Numbered from the stretch's first letter, positions 35,307-45,387 are shown. The stretch is DNA of 64,000 nt from Calditrichota bacterium (GCA_008501765.1 QQUE01000004.1:186001-250000); one strand, 5' to 3'. A program made the numbers and translations. The notes: generated by a model not told the origin, from the sequence alone.

Positions 35307-35598
35307 GGCTTTTCCCTTAAATAATTGGGGTCTTGAGATTACTCCACAAAAAACTCAAGTATTTTACGTGTAGTTAGGGTAAATCTTTGGCGAAGGAAAG
35401 AAGAACTAAATTCTTTTGTTAATAAAACTAATGGAAAACATCGCTAATGTCAAGAAAAACATAGAGAAATAAAGAGGATTTACCAGGAATCAATTTTTAA
35501 AAATCGCGCAAAAATATACCAAATCCGGCAAGCAAAAAGAGCGGGATCTGGTATATTATTGGGCAATACTACGATCACAATTTTTTATTCTGTGGTCA

Positions 35599-36486
35599 TC
35601 ATTGAATTGATTTCGCGCAGCGAAAACCCTGCGTGTATTCTGTATAAAGTTTATCAAAATGGGACCGTTTTGTCAGCCGGATGAACACAGGGTTTGAACT
35701 ATTCCAGTTCCCTCCCCGGGCAATCACAATATCCTTCAAAGCGGTGCTATCAGCAAATGGCCGCCGTTTTGTATGCTTCCAATCGGAATCTTTCAAACCG
35801 GGATATGGTTTGTAATCGTCGGCGCACCACTCGCGCACATTGCCACACATATCATACAAGCCATATCCATTTGGCTCAAAACTTCCAACCGGTTTCGTAT
35901 TAATTTCCCGACCAAAAGCCAATTGCATCAGGCCATCCCAAAACGATTCCCCTTCGTGGCGCCATTGGGCTCTGCTTTCATCCGGAACTTCGCCCCACGG
36001 AAACCATTTCACATTTTTGCCGCCTTTGGCTGCGTATTCCCACTCTGCTTCGGTTGGCAGGCGCTTGCCGGCCCATTTTGCGTAAGTCCGGGCGTCGTTC
36101 CACGAAACATTGACCACGGGATGATTTTCACGACCAGCCGTCGCGTATTTTTCCCAATCGCCCTCCGTTACAAATCCGGACTCTGCAATAAATTCACGGA
36201 ATTGCGCATTGGTGACTTCATATTTATCCAGATAAAAAGAACTGACCTGCACCAAATGATTCGGTCGCTCATCGCCATACCAGCCTTCAGCGTGTAAAAT
36301 ATTCATGTGCGGCACTTTTTTACCCAGTAAAACCAGCGCGGCCAGCGAATCGTGCGGAATTCCCATTTCGAATTCCCCCGCCGGAATGCGTTGCATGCCA
36401 GTTGGAATCACAAATTGCGACGCTGGCTGTGAAAAAGCGCCAATCGAAAAGGCAAAAAACCAGATAAGTTTGATTGTTTTAAACAT
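35599..36486 (-). CDS. formylglycine-generating-enzyme-like (SUMF1) protein, active Cys absent
   Basis: The 295-residue exported protein has a signal peptide (about 1-20) and a complete FGE-sulfatase fold (about 28-295) with IPAGEFEMG, YEVTNAQFREF, PVVNVSWNDA, KRLPTEAEWEYAAKGG, GNVREWCADDY and RGGNW. The segment after RGGNW lacks the paired Cys of true formylglycine enzymes, so it is probably a structural or binding relative, not a sulfatase activator. The ATG at 36486 follows AGGAGA; an upstream frame extension has no ribosome binding site. No sulfatase is nearby. Confidence 0.88.
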   Translation of the reverse strand: MFKTIKLIWFFAFSIGAFSQPASQFVIPTGMQRIPAGEFEMGIPHDSLAALVLLGKKVPHMNILHAEGWYGDERPNHLVQVSSFYLDKYEVTNAQFREFIAESGFVTEGDWEKYATAGRENHPVVNVSWNDARTYAKWAGKRLPTEAEWEYAAKGGKNVKWFPWGEVPDESRAQWRHEGESFWDGLMQLAFGREINTKPVGSFEPNGYGLYDMCGNVREWCADDYKPYPGLKDSDWKHTKRRPFADSTALKDIVIARGGNWNSSNPVFIRLTKRSHFDKLYTEYTQGFRCAKSIQ

Positions 36487-36600
36487 GATCCATTCTCCTG
36501 ATTTTTGATTGAATATTCCCTGGAACAAACTAATCAAACTCAGAAAAAAGATGTCATCTAATTGTCAAAAGAATGTGAATTTCTATTTAACTTGAATAAT

Positions 36601-36690
36601 TCTCACGCAAAGGCACTAAGTTCGCAAAGAAAATATTTAAATACTTATAAAACTTAATTTTGCGGGCTCTGTAGCTTGGTGAGTGATAAT
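36601..36690. repeat. CACGCAAAGG-type repeat, family G, copy 2
   Basis: CTCACGCAAAGGCACTAAG on the left and TGCGGGCTCTGTAGCTTGGTGAG on the right match the style of 31461-31550. The remainder of 36487-36803 is AT-rich and empty. Confidence 0.45.
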
Positions 36691-36803
36691 TTTAATAGAA
36701 AATTTAGTTTCTCGGAATCTCTTATCTCAAATATCCAATTATCAATAGGTTAAAAATATTTTAATAGCTATTTATGAACAAAACAAGTTAAGGCACTGCG
36801 GCA

Positions 36804-38462
36804 TCAATTGAACGCCGGTGGGTACTGCAAATGAAAATCCGTTGCATCCTGGTATTTTTTCGCCACGGCCAGTAAGGTTGCTTCGTCATAAAGTTTACCC
36901 ATGAAAGTGATACTGACCGGGCTGTTTTTGCTGTTAAATCCATTGGGCAAAACAACGCTGGGGTGGCCAGTCAAATTTGTCAGCAACAAATTATTGCCGA
37001 TAAACGACGGAGCAATATACAAATCCACTTCTTGCAAGATTTTATGCATTTCCTGAATTGCACGGTACCGTAGCCGGTTGGCCTGAATATACTCGACCGC
37101 AGGAATGAAACGCGAAGTACGGAATACGTTCGGCCAGGCATTTTTGATCTGCCTGACGAGCAAATCATCTTTATTGCTGCGGGTCAAATCATCAAATGCG
37201 GCAGCCGCTTCAGCGCTCAAAATAAAGCTCAGGGAACGAATCGGTAAATCAGGTAATTCGATGGGCACCAGCTCTGCCCCGAGATCACGCAGTTTTTCAA
37301 GCGTACTCAAATCCGTTTTTTTATTATCATAATCACTTTCAAAAGCGCTTTTCACATAACCGATCTTTAGCTTTTTCAAATCGATTTCATGATTATAATT
37401 AAACGGCACATCGACCAAAGTTTGATCCAAGCCATCTTCACCGATTATTGCCTGAAAAACGAGTGCGCAGTCTTCGACGCTGCGGCAAATTGGTCCAATT
37501 TTATCCATCGACCAGCTCAAAGCCATTGCGCCGGTTCGGCTAACACGGCCGTAGGTCGGGCGCAATCCGGTATTGCCGCAGCGTGTCGAGGGCGAAACAA
37601 TGGAACCCCAGGTTTCCGAGCCGATTGAAAATGCAACCAATCCGGCGGCAGTTGCCGAGGACGGACCGGCAGATGATCCACTGGAACCCTGCTCAATATT
37701 CCATGGATTGCGTGTTTTTCCGTCGTACCACACATCGCCCCAGGCCAGAGCGCCGAGGGTTAATTTTGCCACCAAAACAGCGCCCGCCTCCTCAAGTTTT
37801 GTTATGACCGTCGCATTGGCATCGATAACCTGATCTTTGTAAGGCATCGCCCCCCAGGTTGTTTTGTAACCTTTGACAGAAAGCAGATCTTTCGCTCCAT
37901 AAGGGATGCCATGCAGTGGCGACCGATAATTGCCGGCAGCAATCTCGTCATCAGCACGTTGTGCCTGTCGCATGGCTAATTCTTCGGTGATCGAAACCAC
38001 GCAGTGCAATTTGGCATCGAATTTTTTCAGTCGGTCCAGATACATTTTTGTGAGCTGCAGGGAGGTGATTTTACGCGTTCGAATGAGTTCTCCTAAATCA
38101 CGCACCGAGTAAAAAGCAAGCTCTTCAAAATTTTGCGGCACTGCGATTTTCCGCGCCAACAATTCAATTGCCTGTTGTTCTTTTTCAAGCTTCATGCCCT
38201 GAGGAATGGGATTAAAATTCAGCGCCGGGGGAAGACCATTCGGGATTGTGGTTTCTCGAATTTTCTGATAACTCTGGCGATTGGCTTCGAGCCCAGCGAG
38301 CATGGAATCTCGCTCTGCCTGGCTGAATTCCAGGCCAATGAGTTTGGCCGATTCTATCACGGTCTGATGCGATATGTCAAGTTTACTGCTGACTGCCCCA
38401 AGGAAAAAGAACAATGGAGCAAGCACAATAAAAGATATAATTATTTTCCAATAGCGCCACAT
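36804..38462 (-). CDS. amidase (amidase-signature family)
   Basis: The 552-residue enzyme has an N-terminal membrane helix (about 8-25) or signal anchor, then the amidase domain from about 120. The catalytic Lys is in YGAKDLLSVKG, and the Ser-cisSer pair in GSSGSSAGPSSATAAG is followed by GSETWGSIVSPSTRCG. Such enzymes hydrolyse carboxamides, including peptidyl amides. Length and membrane anchor suggest periplasmic action. The substrate is not known. The SnoaL-like lipoprotein gene is 105 nt upstream on the same strand. Confidence 0.92.
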   Translation of the reverse strand: MWRYWKIIISFIVLAPLFFFLGAVSSKLDISHQTVIESAKLIGLEFSQAERDSMLAGLEANRQSYQKIRETTIPNGLPPALNFNPIPQGMKLEKEQQAIELLARKIAVPQNFEELAFYSVRDLGELIRTRKITSLQLTKMYLDRLKKFDAKLHCVVSITEELAMRQAQRADDEIAAGNYRSPLHGIPYGAKDLLSVKGYKTTWGAMPYKDQVIDANATVITKLEEAGAVLVAKLTLGALAWGDVWYDGKTRNPWNIEQGSSGSSAGPSSATAAGLVAFSIGSETWGSIVSPSTRCGNTGLRPTYGRVSRTGAMALSWSMDKIGPICRSVEDCALVFQAIIGEDGLDQTLVDVPFNYNHEIDLKKLKIGYVKSAFESDYDNKKTDLSTLEKLRDLGAELVPIELPDLPIRSLSFILSAEAAAAFDDLTRSNKDDLLVRQIKNAWPNVFRTSRFIPAVEYIQANRLRYRAIQEMHKILQEVDLYIAPSFIGNNLLLTNLTGHPSVVLPNGFNSKNSPVSITFMGKLYDEATLLAVAKKYQDATDFHLQYPPAFN

Positions 38463-38567
38463 GACAACTCCTTGATTTTAATAAAATTGATTCTGATACG
38501 AAGCGATTTAATTGTGATGGAGATTGGCTGCAAAAAAAGATGGTTGTCACCTTCATTCGAAGGGAGA

Positions 38568-39029
38568 TTAATTTTCTTTTGCTGAAGATGTGTGATCATG
38601 AACGATAAACCAGCCGTCATCAGTTTTTCGAAAGAGAAGTGAAAATAATCCACCGGGATTATCGGTCGCCCGTCGTAATCCCCATCGCCCAAAAACAAGG
38701 ACAGCATCTTCAGAGAGCACAGTCATCTGTGCATCAGAAAAATCCAGTTTTCCCATTGTCGCACGATTGGGATAGCTTTTTTGATAGCGTTCCAACGTCG
38801 TTTGCCAGCCAAATGTAACAGTGCCACCTGAGGCAAATCGCAACGAGTCCGATCGCAGATAACCGGCCATGTAACCAGCGATATCGCCCTGATTCCAGGC
38901 TGCAACTTGCATTTTGAGAACGGTCAAAACTTGCGCTTTAATTTTTATATTGCTATCCGGTTCAGAATTTTGGCAGGAATAATTCGAAATGGCCAATCCC
39001 AAAACGATTAAATAGATGCAAGTTTTCAT
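38568..39029 (-). CDS. NTF2/DUF4440-like lipoprotein
   Basis: The 153-residue product has a lipoprotein signal (GLAISNYSC, Cys at about 19) and an NTF2-like fold (about 30-150) with VAAWNQGDIAGYMAGY and WFIVHDHTSS, the usual start and end of DUF4440/SnoaL-like domains. The pocket may bind a small molecule, but no catalytic set is clear. It is possibly co-transcribed with the amidase gene downstream. Confidence 0.82.
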   Translation of the reverse strand: MKTCIYLIVLGLAISNYSCQNSEPDSNIKIKAQVLTVLKMQVAAWNQGDIAGYMAGYLRSDSLRFASGGTVTFGWQTTLERYQKSYPNRATMGKLDFSDAQMTVLSEDAVLVFGRWGLRRATDNPGGLFSLLFRKTDDGWFIVHDHTSSAKEN

Positions 39030-39154
39030 GCTCTTTTCCTCCTGATCTTTTTTGATGAAATTCTATCAAAAATTGATTTCTGGCCAGTGAAAATGGATGT
39101 GATTTGTGCAAACCTTGCTCTTCCCCAGGTACTTAAAATTCACAATTAATCCGC

Positions 39155-39352
39155 TGTGCACAATGAAAGATATTCACGAATCATCTTTCAGCTCAGCCTC
39201 ATTTATCACCACGGTTTGCGTTTTTTGCAATACCAGAATCTTTATAAATGGGAGCTAAATATTCGGAGATCCCGGTATTTCACCCGGTGAAAACCGGAAC
39301 GACACGCACGCAAACTTCTTAGAATTTTGCGGGTGTATTCCATTTTGCACAA
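39155..39352. repeat. about 200 bp dispersed repeat, family A, copy 3
   Basis: Most diverged of the three copies, same orientation: CTGTGCACAATGA at the left end, CACGGTTTGCGTTTTTTGCA, then GATCCCGGTATTTCAC and GGTGAAAACCGGAACGAC, and TTTTGCACAA at the right end. The hairpin loop is kept while the first hairpin has decayed. The stretch 39360-39572 that follows contains a weak palindrome (ACGCAAATTTTACGAAT with ATTCGTGTAAATTCG) and no gene. Confidence 0.7.
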
Positions 39353-39572
39353 CGGGCTTTTAAAAATCACCACTTTACATTGTCATTTGTTTGGTTATCC
39401 AAATAAGCCAGCAAACTTAAAACTAGGATTAATAGATAATTGTCCGCTAATTACGCAAATTTTACGAATAAAAATTATTAGAAATTCTGGCTCTTTTATT
39501 CCAAAAAAAATTCGTGTAAATTCGAGTGATTCGTAGTTTGGTTTTATTAAATAATAAGTTATCCTTGCGGAG

Positions 39573-40781
39573 CTATCTGGATAGCCAGCTGTCATTTGAT
39601 TTAACGGCATGGCCGGGCAGTGGTTGTGCTGGCGAAAAAACAGTCAGCTCCTCTTTAGGTTCAATTATAATTCCATTTTCGTTGATTGTGCCATCATCTT
39701 TGAGGACATTTTCAATTTTGAGATCGAGATGTTTTGCCAGGAAAAAATAAGCGCCAATCCGTTTATTAATCCCATAATCGTGTTTTTCATTTGGGAGATG
39801 CACATTTTCAACATTCTTCTCCCGGCCAAACAAGCTGTAAATATATTTTATGTGGGGATATTCAACTTCAGGATTGTTTTTTGTCCAGTCACCGCCATCG
39901 GAGATGAGGAGCAACGGGCGGGGTGCGGCCAAAGCAGCGATTTCAACATTGTTTGTTTCATGGGATTCACTTTTGTGAATCGGCATGCCGCTTTCACAAT
40001 CGCAGCCACCAAAAAAATGGGCTGAAACCATGACCACCGGCACGGAAACGGCAATCCGTGGATCCACAGCGGTGAGTAAAAAAGTTTGCGTTCCACCTCC
40101 CGAGGCGCCTGTCACAGCAACTCGTTCGGGATCAGCACCCAGCGACAACAGAAAATCCACAGCGCGGATGCTGTTCCAGAGTTGCAGTTTTAAAGTTTTG
40201 CCATGCTTGTGTTTCCAGCCATAATTTGCAAGTTCGCCGTAGCCGACCATATCATAGGAAAATACCACAGCGCCCATTCGCGCCAAAGTCGCGCACCGGT
40301 TTTGCATGTCGGGGCGATACCGGCCATAATCTTCCGGCTTGCCCCAGTGCCCGTGTGGTGAAAGTATCGCCGGAAAATTTTCAACTTTTCCAGCCGGGCG
40401 GTACAGGCTGCCAGTCACGAAAACTCCAGGCAGGCTTTCAAAAGCCACATTTTCTACAGTGTAGCCATCATAGTGTCGTTTTTCACGAATGATCGGATTT
40501 AAGGGATGTTTATCCAGCAGGGGAAAAAGCTCGGCCCCTTTTAAAATGCCATCCCTGATGAGAGCCGCTTTCGACTGCCACTCAGCCAAAGTTCTGTACT
40601 GTCCCCGGAATCGATTTAATTGACTTTTGGCTTCATCTTCAGACTGGTAATGCCCTTGGCAGAGCATTGAATCTTCACTATTTTTTTTATCTTGTCCTGA
40701 AATATTTTGCACGACAATAAGCTGAATAAAGAAGAATAAAAACAGAAAGTTGCAACCGTTAACCACGTTCGTACTTTGCAT
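39573..40781 (-). CDS. alpha/beta-hydrolase, acetylxylan-esterase/dienelactone-hydrolase type, exported
   Basis: The 402-residue product has an N-terminal signal (about 10-29) and an alpha/beta hydrolase domain (about 115-375). The nucleophile elbow is GASGGGTQ, preceded by SPHGHWG (oxyanion side), and the His is in LPNEKHDYG with the Asp probably in LLISDGGDWT. It probably removes acetyl groups from a sugar or ester outside the cytoplasm. The last residues run into repeat-like sequence (NDSWLSR), so the exact C-terminus may be secondary. Confidence 0.83.
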   Translation of the reverse strand: MQSTNVVNGCNFLFLFFFIQLIVVQNISGQDKKNSEDSMLCQGHYQSEDEAKSQLNRFRGQYRTLAEWQSKAALIRDGILKGAELFPLLDKHPLNPIIREKRHYDGYTVENVAFESLPGVFVTGSLYRPAGKVENFPAILSPHGHWGKPEDYGRYRPDMQNRCATLARMGAVVFSYDMVGYGELANYGWKHKHGKTLKLQLWNSIRAVDFLLSLGADPERVAVTGASGGGTQTFLLTAVDPRIAVSVPVVMVSAHFFGGCDCESGMPIHKSESHETNNVEIAALAAPRPLLLISDGGDWTKNNPEVEYPHIKYIYSLFGREKNVENVHLPNEKHDYGINKRIGAYFFLAKHLDLKIENVLKDDGTINENGIIIEPKEELTVFSPAQPLPGHAVKSNDSWLSR

Positions 40782-40836
40782 TGATTCTCCCTCTTTATAA
40801 TCCGTTCATTTCACTTGAGAGCCTCTCCCACATCAT

Positions 40837-43821
40837 TTAAAGAAAAGCAATCTTCCCGATATTTTTTCGCCCGTTGATTTCAATAGATAAAGGATTCGAA
40901 AGTTCGATATGCCTGACATAATCCAATTTATTTTGATCCGGATGTTTTTTCAACCAGTCCCAGTTGAGAAAATGATCTTTATTTACGGGATTAATCGTGA
41001 AGTACCCGATTTGAAATGAACTCACGTTTTGAAAGAAATGGGACGCCTGTGAGGGCTCGATGACCATTTCCCGGATACCACTTTCGACAATGGCTTTCAC
41101 TCCCGCAATTTCTTCCCAGTGGACTGGAACGCCCAACCAGGGATCGTTGCTTCCGAGACGGCCAAGCGTGATCAAGACATAGGGTCTTTTTTCCTTGCGC
41201 ATAATCTTATTGAATTGTCTGATTTCATCGGCAATTTGCAAGGTTTTAGAGCGATCGAAATCATCCCGGTCAACAACGATTATATCTTTGACGCCGCTAA
41301 TCATTCCGTTCCCCAGTACCTGATTGCTGTAACACAAAGTTGATTTTTTTTGCGATGGTTTAAATTCAACCCGGAGTTCATCACTTTTTTTTGCGATGGG
41401 TCGCATTTGCAAGAGGCAAAACTCATCCGGTTTGTTTCTGTCTTTGGAAAAGCGAACGGCAAATTCAATTTCCACATCATTGCCCATCCCCTCTTTGCCT
41501 ATTTTTAAAATAGTGGAAAGAATGTTCGGCAATGGCAGAATTTCCTGTTTTAACACCGGCGCTAAAGTTATCAGCCGTTGTCCCTGCCGGGAAATGCCGT
41601 CATAAATAGCTTCATTTTCATAGGAATATGTCGAGGCAACAAACCGTAAAGTGCCATCTTTCTCTGCCTGGCTGATCGGGAAACTGATAACATCATCAAT
41701 CCCATGCCCGGGAATATTGGTCAATTTGATTGCATAAAATGCTGTTTGGTTGTTATACAATGCCTGGTCAATTGAGGCGAGTTGTTGAATATGTTTCGGA
41801 AAGGCAGGACTAAATGTCAAACAGTTTTCGCCTTCAACCACAGTTTTTCCCATGCCCAGCGCTGCCGAAACAATGCCATCATCGGAACTTTGTGGCGGCG
41901 AGGTGTAGTAATTATAAGACTTGGCCACTCCGGCAATTTCAGGATAAAAATGGTCGCCGTATTTATTTCCGACGAGAGTTTGAATAACGATTGCCATGCG
42001 CTCTTCTTCGTTGCGAAAGGAGGTGTATTGGATGTAATTTCGTGCACGTTTGCAATAAGTCGACGCATATACCTTTTTAATCGCACGAATCAGATGCTCC
42101 AGTCGCTCCTCAATCGTTTTTTCATTATTCGCCAGCATAACCGTATCGTAGACACCGGCAAAAGGAAAATATTGTGAATCTTCCAGCAGGCTGGAAGAAC
42201 GGATGGCAATTGGATCTATGACAATTTCAAGATAATCGCGCAATTGATTCATAAATTTTTCAGGGAATTTCGCTTTCAGAAAGGTTTCCAGCAGATAAAC
42301 ATCATTCTGAATATCGAGCGCCTTGCCATGCAGATTATTATTCACCATGAAATCATCAAAAATATTTGTGCCAAGAATTAATGCGGCCGGTACGCGAATA
42401 TTTACATTTTCAAATTTATAATAAAGGTCGTTGGTATTGACAAGCAGGTTCAAAAAACTCAGGCCCCGTGCTTTCCCACCAATTGATCCCGCGCCGATAC
42501 GCGCAAAACCATACTTCCGGTCAAAGTGTTTTTTGTTGAAATCCGTCAGTATGCCACGTGATTGCCGGCTCGTATACAATTTCAGCGATGAAACCAGGTC
42601 TTCGCGCAAATCCTCAACACTTTGGTAATCGGAGATTTTACGCGGGCGAAGTTTGTAGGCCAGCCAAAATTCGCGCCGGGCTTTCAGCCAGTTGGAAAAA
42701 TGATTGCGGTCGGCATGATATTTTACGCTTTCACCGGGGATCTTTTCCAACATATGCTGCAAACTGGTCAATCCATCGGCCCGGCCAACTTCTTCCCCGG
42801 ATTCAGTGCGAAAAATAAAATCACCAAAGCCAAGATTATCGAATGCAAATTCCCGGATACCCCGCAACAAATGCTTTGAACCTTTGTTTAAAAACGAAGC
42901 ACCGAGTTTATAAGCTTTAGCCTTGTTTTCTTTTGCGTGCGATTGCAATAAAATGGGGATATCATTTTTGCGGGATTTGATGGCTTTTGCAAATTTAAGC
43001 CCGGCCTCTTCATCGCGTTTGCCACCACGCATGTAGTTCACATCAGAAATGACACCGAGAATATGATCCTCATATTTCTTAAAAATTTTAATCGCTTCTT
43101 CGTAATTTGTCGCTAATAATATTTTGGGTCGTGCCCGCATGCGCAGAAATTTATGGTGTAAATTTATTCCCTGTTCCATCAACCGCTGCGATTGCCGTAA
43201 AAGTTCCGAGTACAGCAGCGGCAAATAGGCAGAATAAAAACGGATATTATCTTCCACCAATATGATGACTTGCACACCGGCTTTGAGAACATCGCTCTCC
43301 ACATTCCGGGAGTCTTCAATCAGTTTTATTATCGAAATAATGATGCGGAAATCACCCGTCCAGGTAAAAATACCATCGAAGGGATTTTGATGCCTGCTGA
43401 CAAGCCGCGGATTAAATTCGCTGGTATCAAATACCAGATGCACAATTGGTATACTGGGACGAATTTCGTTTACTTTGCGCGCAAAAGAAGTAACGGCCAT
43501 ATCGGCATTGTGCGCTGTGGTTATGATGAGATCGAACCGATTGGTATTCTGTAATAATTCCAGTGCTTTACGGCCGCTGTCGACCCGGACTATTTCGGGG
43601 GTGTGGGTTAAATTAAGCTGGTAATATTCTTCCCGCAGAAATTCATACATGTGCCCATCTTCTTCGAGAAGAAAAAGATTGTACTGGCTGGAAACAAGCA
43701 AAATTTCCCTTGTACGGTAATGCATTAAATCCTGAAAAACCTTAAAACGATCGCCTGTCGGAAAATCTGTTTCAAAGCTGTGCATGACTCTGCTGTGGGG
43801 CTGAGTTACTTTATTATCCAT
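40837..43821 (-). CDS. double-receiver, PEP/pyruvate-binding domain protein
   Basis: The 994-residue protein begins with a receiver-like domain (about 30-160) lacking a clear phospho-Asp, then a second receiver-like domain (about 185-330) with VISDVNYMRGG. The PEP/pyruvate-binding ATP-grasp domain (about 430-830) has FARIGAGSIGGKARGL, IAIRSSSLLEDSQYFPFAGVYDT and FCLLQMRPI. No phospho-His swivelling domain or PEP-binding barrel of PEP synthase or pyruvate phosphate dikinase is visible, so it is not PpsA/PpdK. It may transfer phosphate to a separate partner in a signalling role, a family-level inference. Confidence 0.8.
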   Translation of the reverse strand: MDNKVTQPHSRVMHSFETDFPTGDRFKVFQDLMHYRTREILLVSSQYNLFLLEEDGHMYEFLREEYYQLNLTHTPEIVRVDSGRKALELLQNTNRFDLIITTAHNADMAVTSFARKVNEIRPSIPIVHLVFDTSEFNPRLVSRHQNPFDGIFTWTGDFRIIISIIKLIEDSRNVESDVLKAGVQVIILVEDNIRFYSAYLPLLYSELLRQSQRLMEQGINLHHKFLRMRARPKILLATNYEEAIKIFKKYEDHILGVISDVNYMRGGKRDEEAGLKFAKAIKSRKNDIPILLQSHAKENKAKAYKLGASFLNKGSKHLLRGIREFAFDNLGFGDFIFRTESGEEVGRADGLTSLQHMLEKIPGESVKYHADRNHFSNWLKARREFWLAYKLRPRKISDYQSVEDLREDLVSSLKLYTSRQSRGILTDFNKKHFDRKYGFARIGAGSIGGKARGLSFLNLLVNTNDLYYKFENVNIRVPAALILGTNIFDDFMVNNNLHGKALDIQNDVYLLETFLKAKFPEKFMNQLRDYLEIVIDPIAIRSSSLLEDSQYFPFAGVYDTVMLANNEKTIEERLEHLIRAIKKVYASTYCKRARNYIQYTSFRNEEERMAIVIQTLVGNKYGDHFYPEIAGVAKSYNYYTSPPQSSDDGIVSAALGMGKTVVEGENCLTFSPAFPKHIQQLASIDQALYNNQTAFYAIKLTNIPGHGIDDVISFPISQAEKDGTLRFVASTYSYENEAIYDGISRQGQRLITLAPVLKQEILPLPNILSTILKIGKEGMGNDVEIEFAVRFSKDRNKPDEFCLLQMRPIAKKSDELRVEFKPSQKKSTLCYSNQVLGNGMISGVKDIIVVDRDDFDRSKTLQIADEIRQFNKIMRKEKRPYVLITLGRLGSNDPWLGVPVHWEEIAGVKAIVESGIREMVIEPSQASHFFQNVSSFQIGYFTINPVNKDHFLNWDWLKKHPDQNKLDYVRHIELSNPLSIEINGRKNIGKIAFL

Positions 43822-43926
43822 CGGGTTCCAGGCTCGTTGTTAAAATTTTCTTACCCTTGGCAATCCTCAGGTTCATCGGGTTGCAAGGTGGGGAGATTGT
43901 CGTTTAATTGCACATGGATGCAAGCA

Positions 43927-43957
43927 AAAATCCCCCTTTTGCTGGAAGGGGGATTTT
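43927..43957 (-). terminator. rho-independent terminator of the glutamate dehydrogenase gene
   Basis: AAAATCCCCCTT (43927-43938) and AAGGGGGATTTT (43946-43957) form a perfect 12 bp stem. On the minus strand it ends in a T-run, 69 nt after the gdhA stop; the A/T flanks make it active both ways in principle. Confidence 0.85.
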
Positions 43958-44025
43958 AATTTAGCGGATTTTTTTCTAAAATACAGTATTAAATCCAGAT
44001 TGGTCTAAATCAGGAGCGAAAAAAA

Positions 44026-45387
44026 TTACACGACACCCTGATCGAGCATGGTATTCGCAACTTTCAGGAAGCCACCAATATTCGCACCGACCACATAGTT
44101 GCCTTCAACATCAAATCGTTTGGCTGTTTCAACACAAGTGGTGTGAATATTTTTCATGATTTCCTGCAAACGACGGTCGACTTCTTCGCGGGACCATGGC
44201 AGGCGCATACTGTTTTGCGACATTTCAAGACCGGAAACGGCGACGCCACCAGCGTTTGCTGCTTTGCCTGGGCCATAAAGAATTTTTTCCTGCAAATAAA
44301 GATTTATTCCATCGATTGTCGTTGGCATATTGGCGCCTTCGCTGACTACATAAACGCCATTGTTTATAAGATTCTGTGCATCTTTTCCATTGATCTCGTT
44401 TTGTGTGGCGCTTGGGAATGCGCAATCCGCTTTATGATCCCAAAGAGGATTGTGATCCAGGCCAGAATCGAGAACAGTGTAAGTCACACCAGCGTATTTT
44501 TCAGCATATTCCTTAATCCGGCCACGACGCACATTTTTCAAGTCCATAATATAAGCCAGTTTTGAATCGTCGATTCCAGCGGGATCGTAAATATAACCGG
44601 ATGAATCCGACAATGTTACCGCTTTTCCACCAAGGTGATTGATTTTTTCAACGGTGTACTGGGCCACATTTCCACTACCTGAAACCAGACAGCTCTTGCC
44701 TTCCAGAGATTCACCGCGGGTGTTCAGCATTTCAGCAGCAAAATAAACAGCGCCGTAACCTGTGGCTTCCGGACGAATGAGTGAACCACCCCAGTTCAGG
44801 CCTTTGCCCGTGAGTATACCGGTAAATTCATTACGGATTTTCTTGTATTGGCCAAACATGTAGCCAATTTCACGGCCACCAACCCCAATGTCGCCGGCAG
44901 GGACGTCGGTGTTTGGGCCGATGTGGCGCTGGAGTTCCGTCATAAATGCCTGGCAAAATCGCATGACTTCGGTGTCCGATTTTCCTTTGGGATCGAAATC
45001 AGAGCCCCCTTTACCGCCGCCCATGGGCAGGGTTGTCAGGCTGTTTTTGAAGACTTGTTCGAAGGCGAGGAATTTGAGAATACCGAGATTTACCGAGGGG
45101 TGGAAACGCAAGCCGCCTTTATAAGGGCCGATTGCCGAGTTCATTTCAATGCGAAATCCACGATTTACATTTATATTTCCCTGGTCATCAAGCCACGGAA
45201 CCCGGAACATGATTACGCGCTCGGGCTCGATGATTCGTTCGAGCACTTTCGCTTTGCGATATTCCGGGTGTCGATCAAATACGACACCGATAGTCTCAGC
45301 TACTTCTTCAACCGCCTGATGAAATTCGGGCTCGCTCGGATTTTTTGCAACAACGTCTTCCAATAGCGATTTAATATATTCGCTCAC
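44026..45387 (-). CDS. gdhA: NADP-specific glutamate dehydrogenase
   Basis: The 453-residue hexameric-type enzyme makes glutamate from 2-oxoglutarate, ammonia and NADPH. It matches the E. coli GdhA layout throughout: FRVPWLDDQG, GPYKGGLRFHPSVNLGILKFL, PMGGGKGGSDFDPKGKS (catalytic and substrate Lys), DVPAGDIGVGGREIGYM, TGKGLNWGGS, VSGSGNVAQY (nucleotide-binding fold), and SEGANMPTT and GKAANAGGVAVSGLEM near the end. I chose the GTG at 45387, which has GGAGG at a proper distance; an ATG four codons upstream overlaps that site. It ends at its own terminator. The 545 nt upstream, to the ADH gene, show no feature. Confidence 0.96.
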   Translation of the reverse strand: MSEYIKSLLEDVVAKNPSEPEFHQAVEEVAETIGVVFDRHPEYRKAKVLERIIEPERVIMFRVPWLDDQGNINVNRGFRIEMNSAIGPYKGGLRFHPSVNLGILKFLAFEQVFKNSLTTLPMGGGKGGSDFDPKGKSDTEVMRFCQAFMTELQRHIGPNTDVPAGDIGVGGREIGYMFGQYKKIRNEFTGILTGKGLNWGGSLIRPEATGYGAVYFAAEMLNTRGESLEGKSCLVSGSGNVAQYTVEKINHLGGKAVTLSDSSGYIYDPAGIDDSKLAYIMDLKNVRRGRIKEYAEKYAGVTYTVLDSGLDHNPLWDHKADCAFPSATQNEINGKDAQNLINNGVYVVSEGANMPTTIDGINLYLQEKILYGPGKAANAGGVAVSGLEMSQNSMRLPWSREEVDRRLQEIMKNIHTTCVETAKRFDVEGNYVVGANIGGFLKVANTMLDQGVV

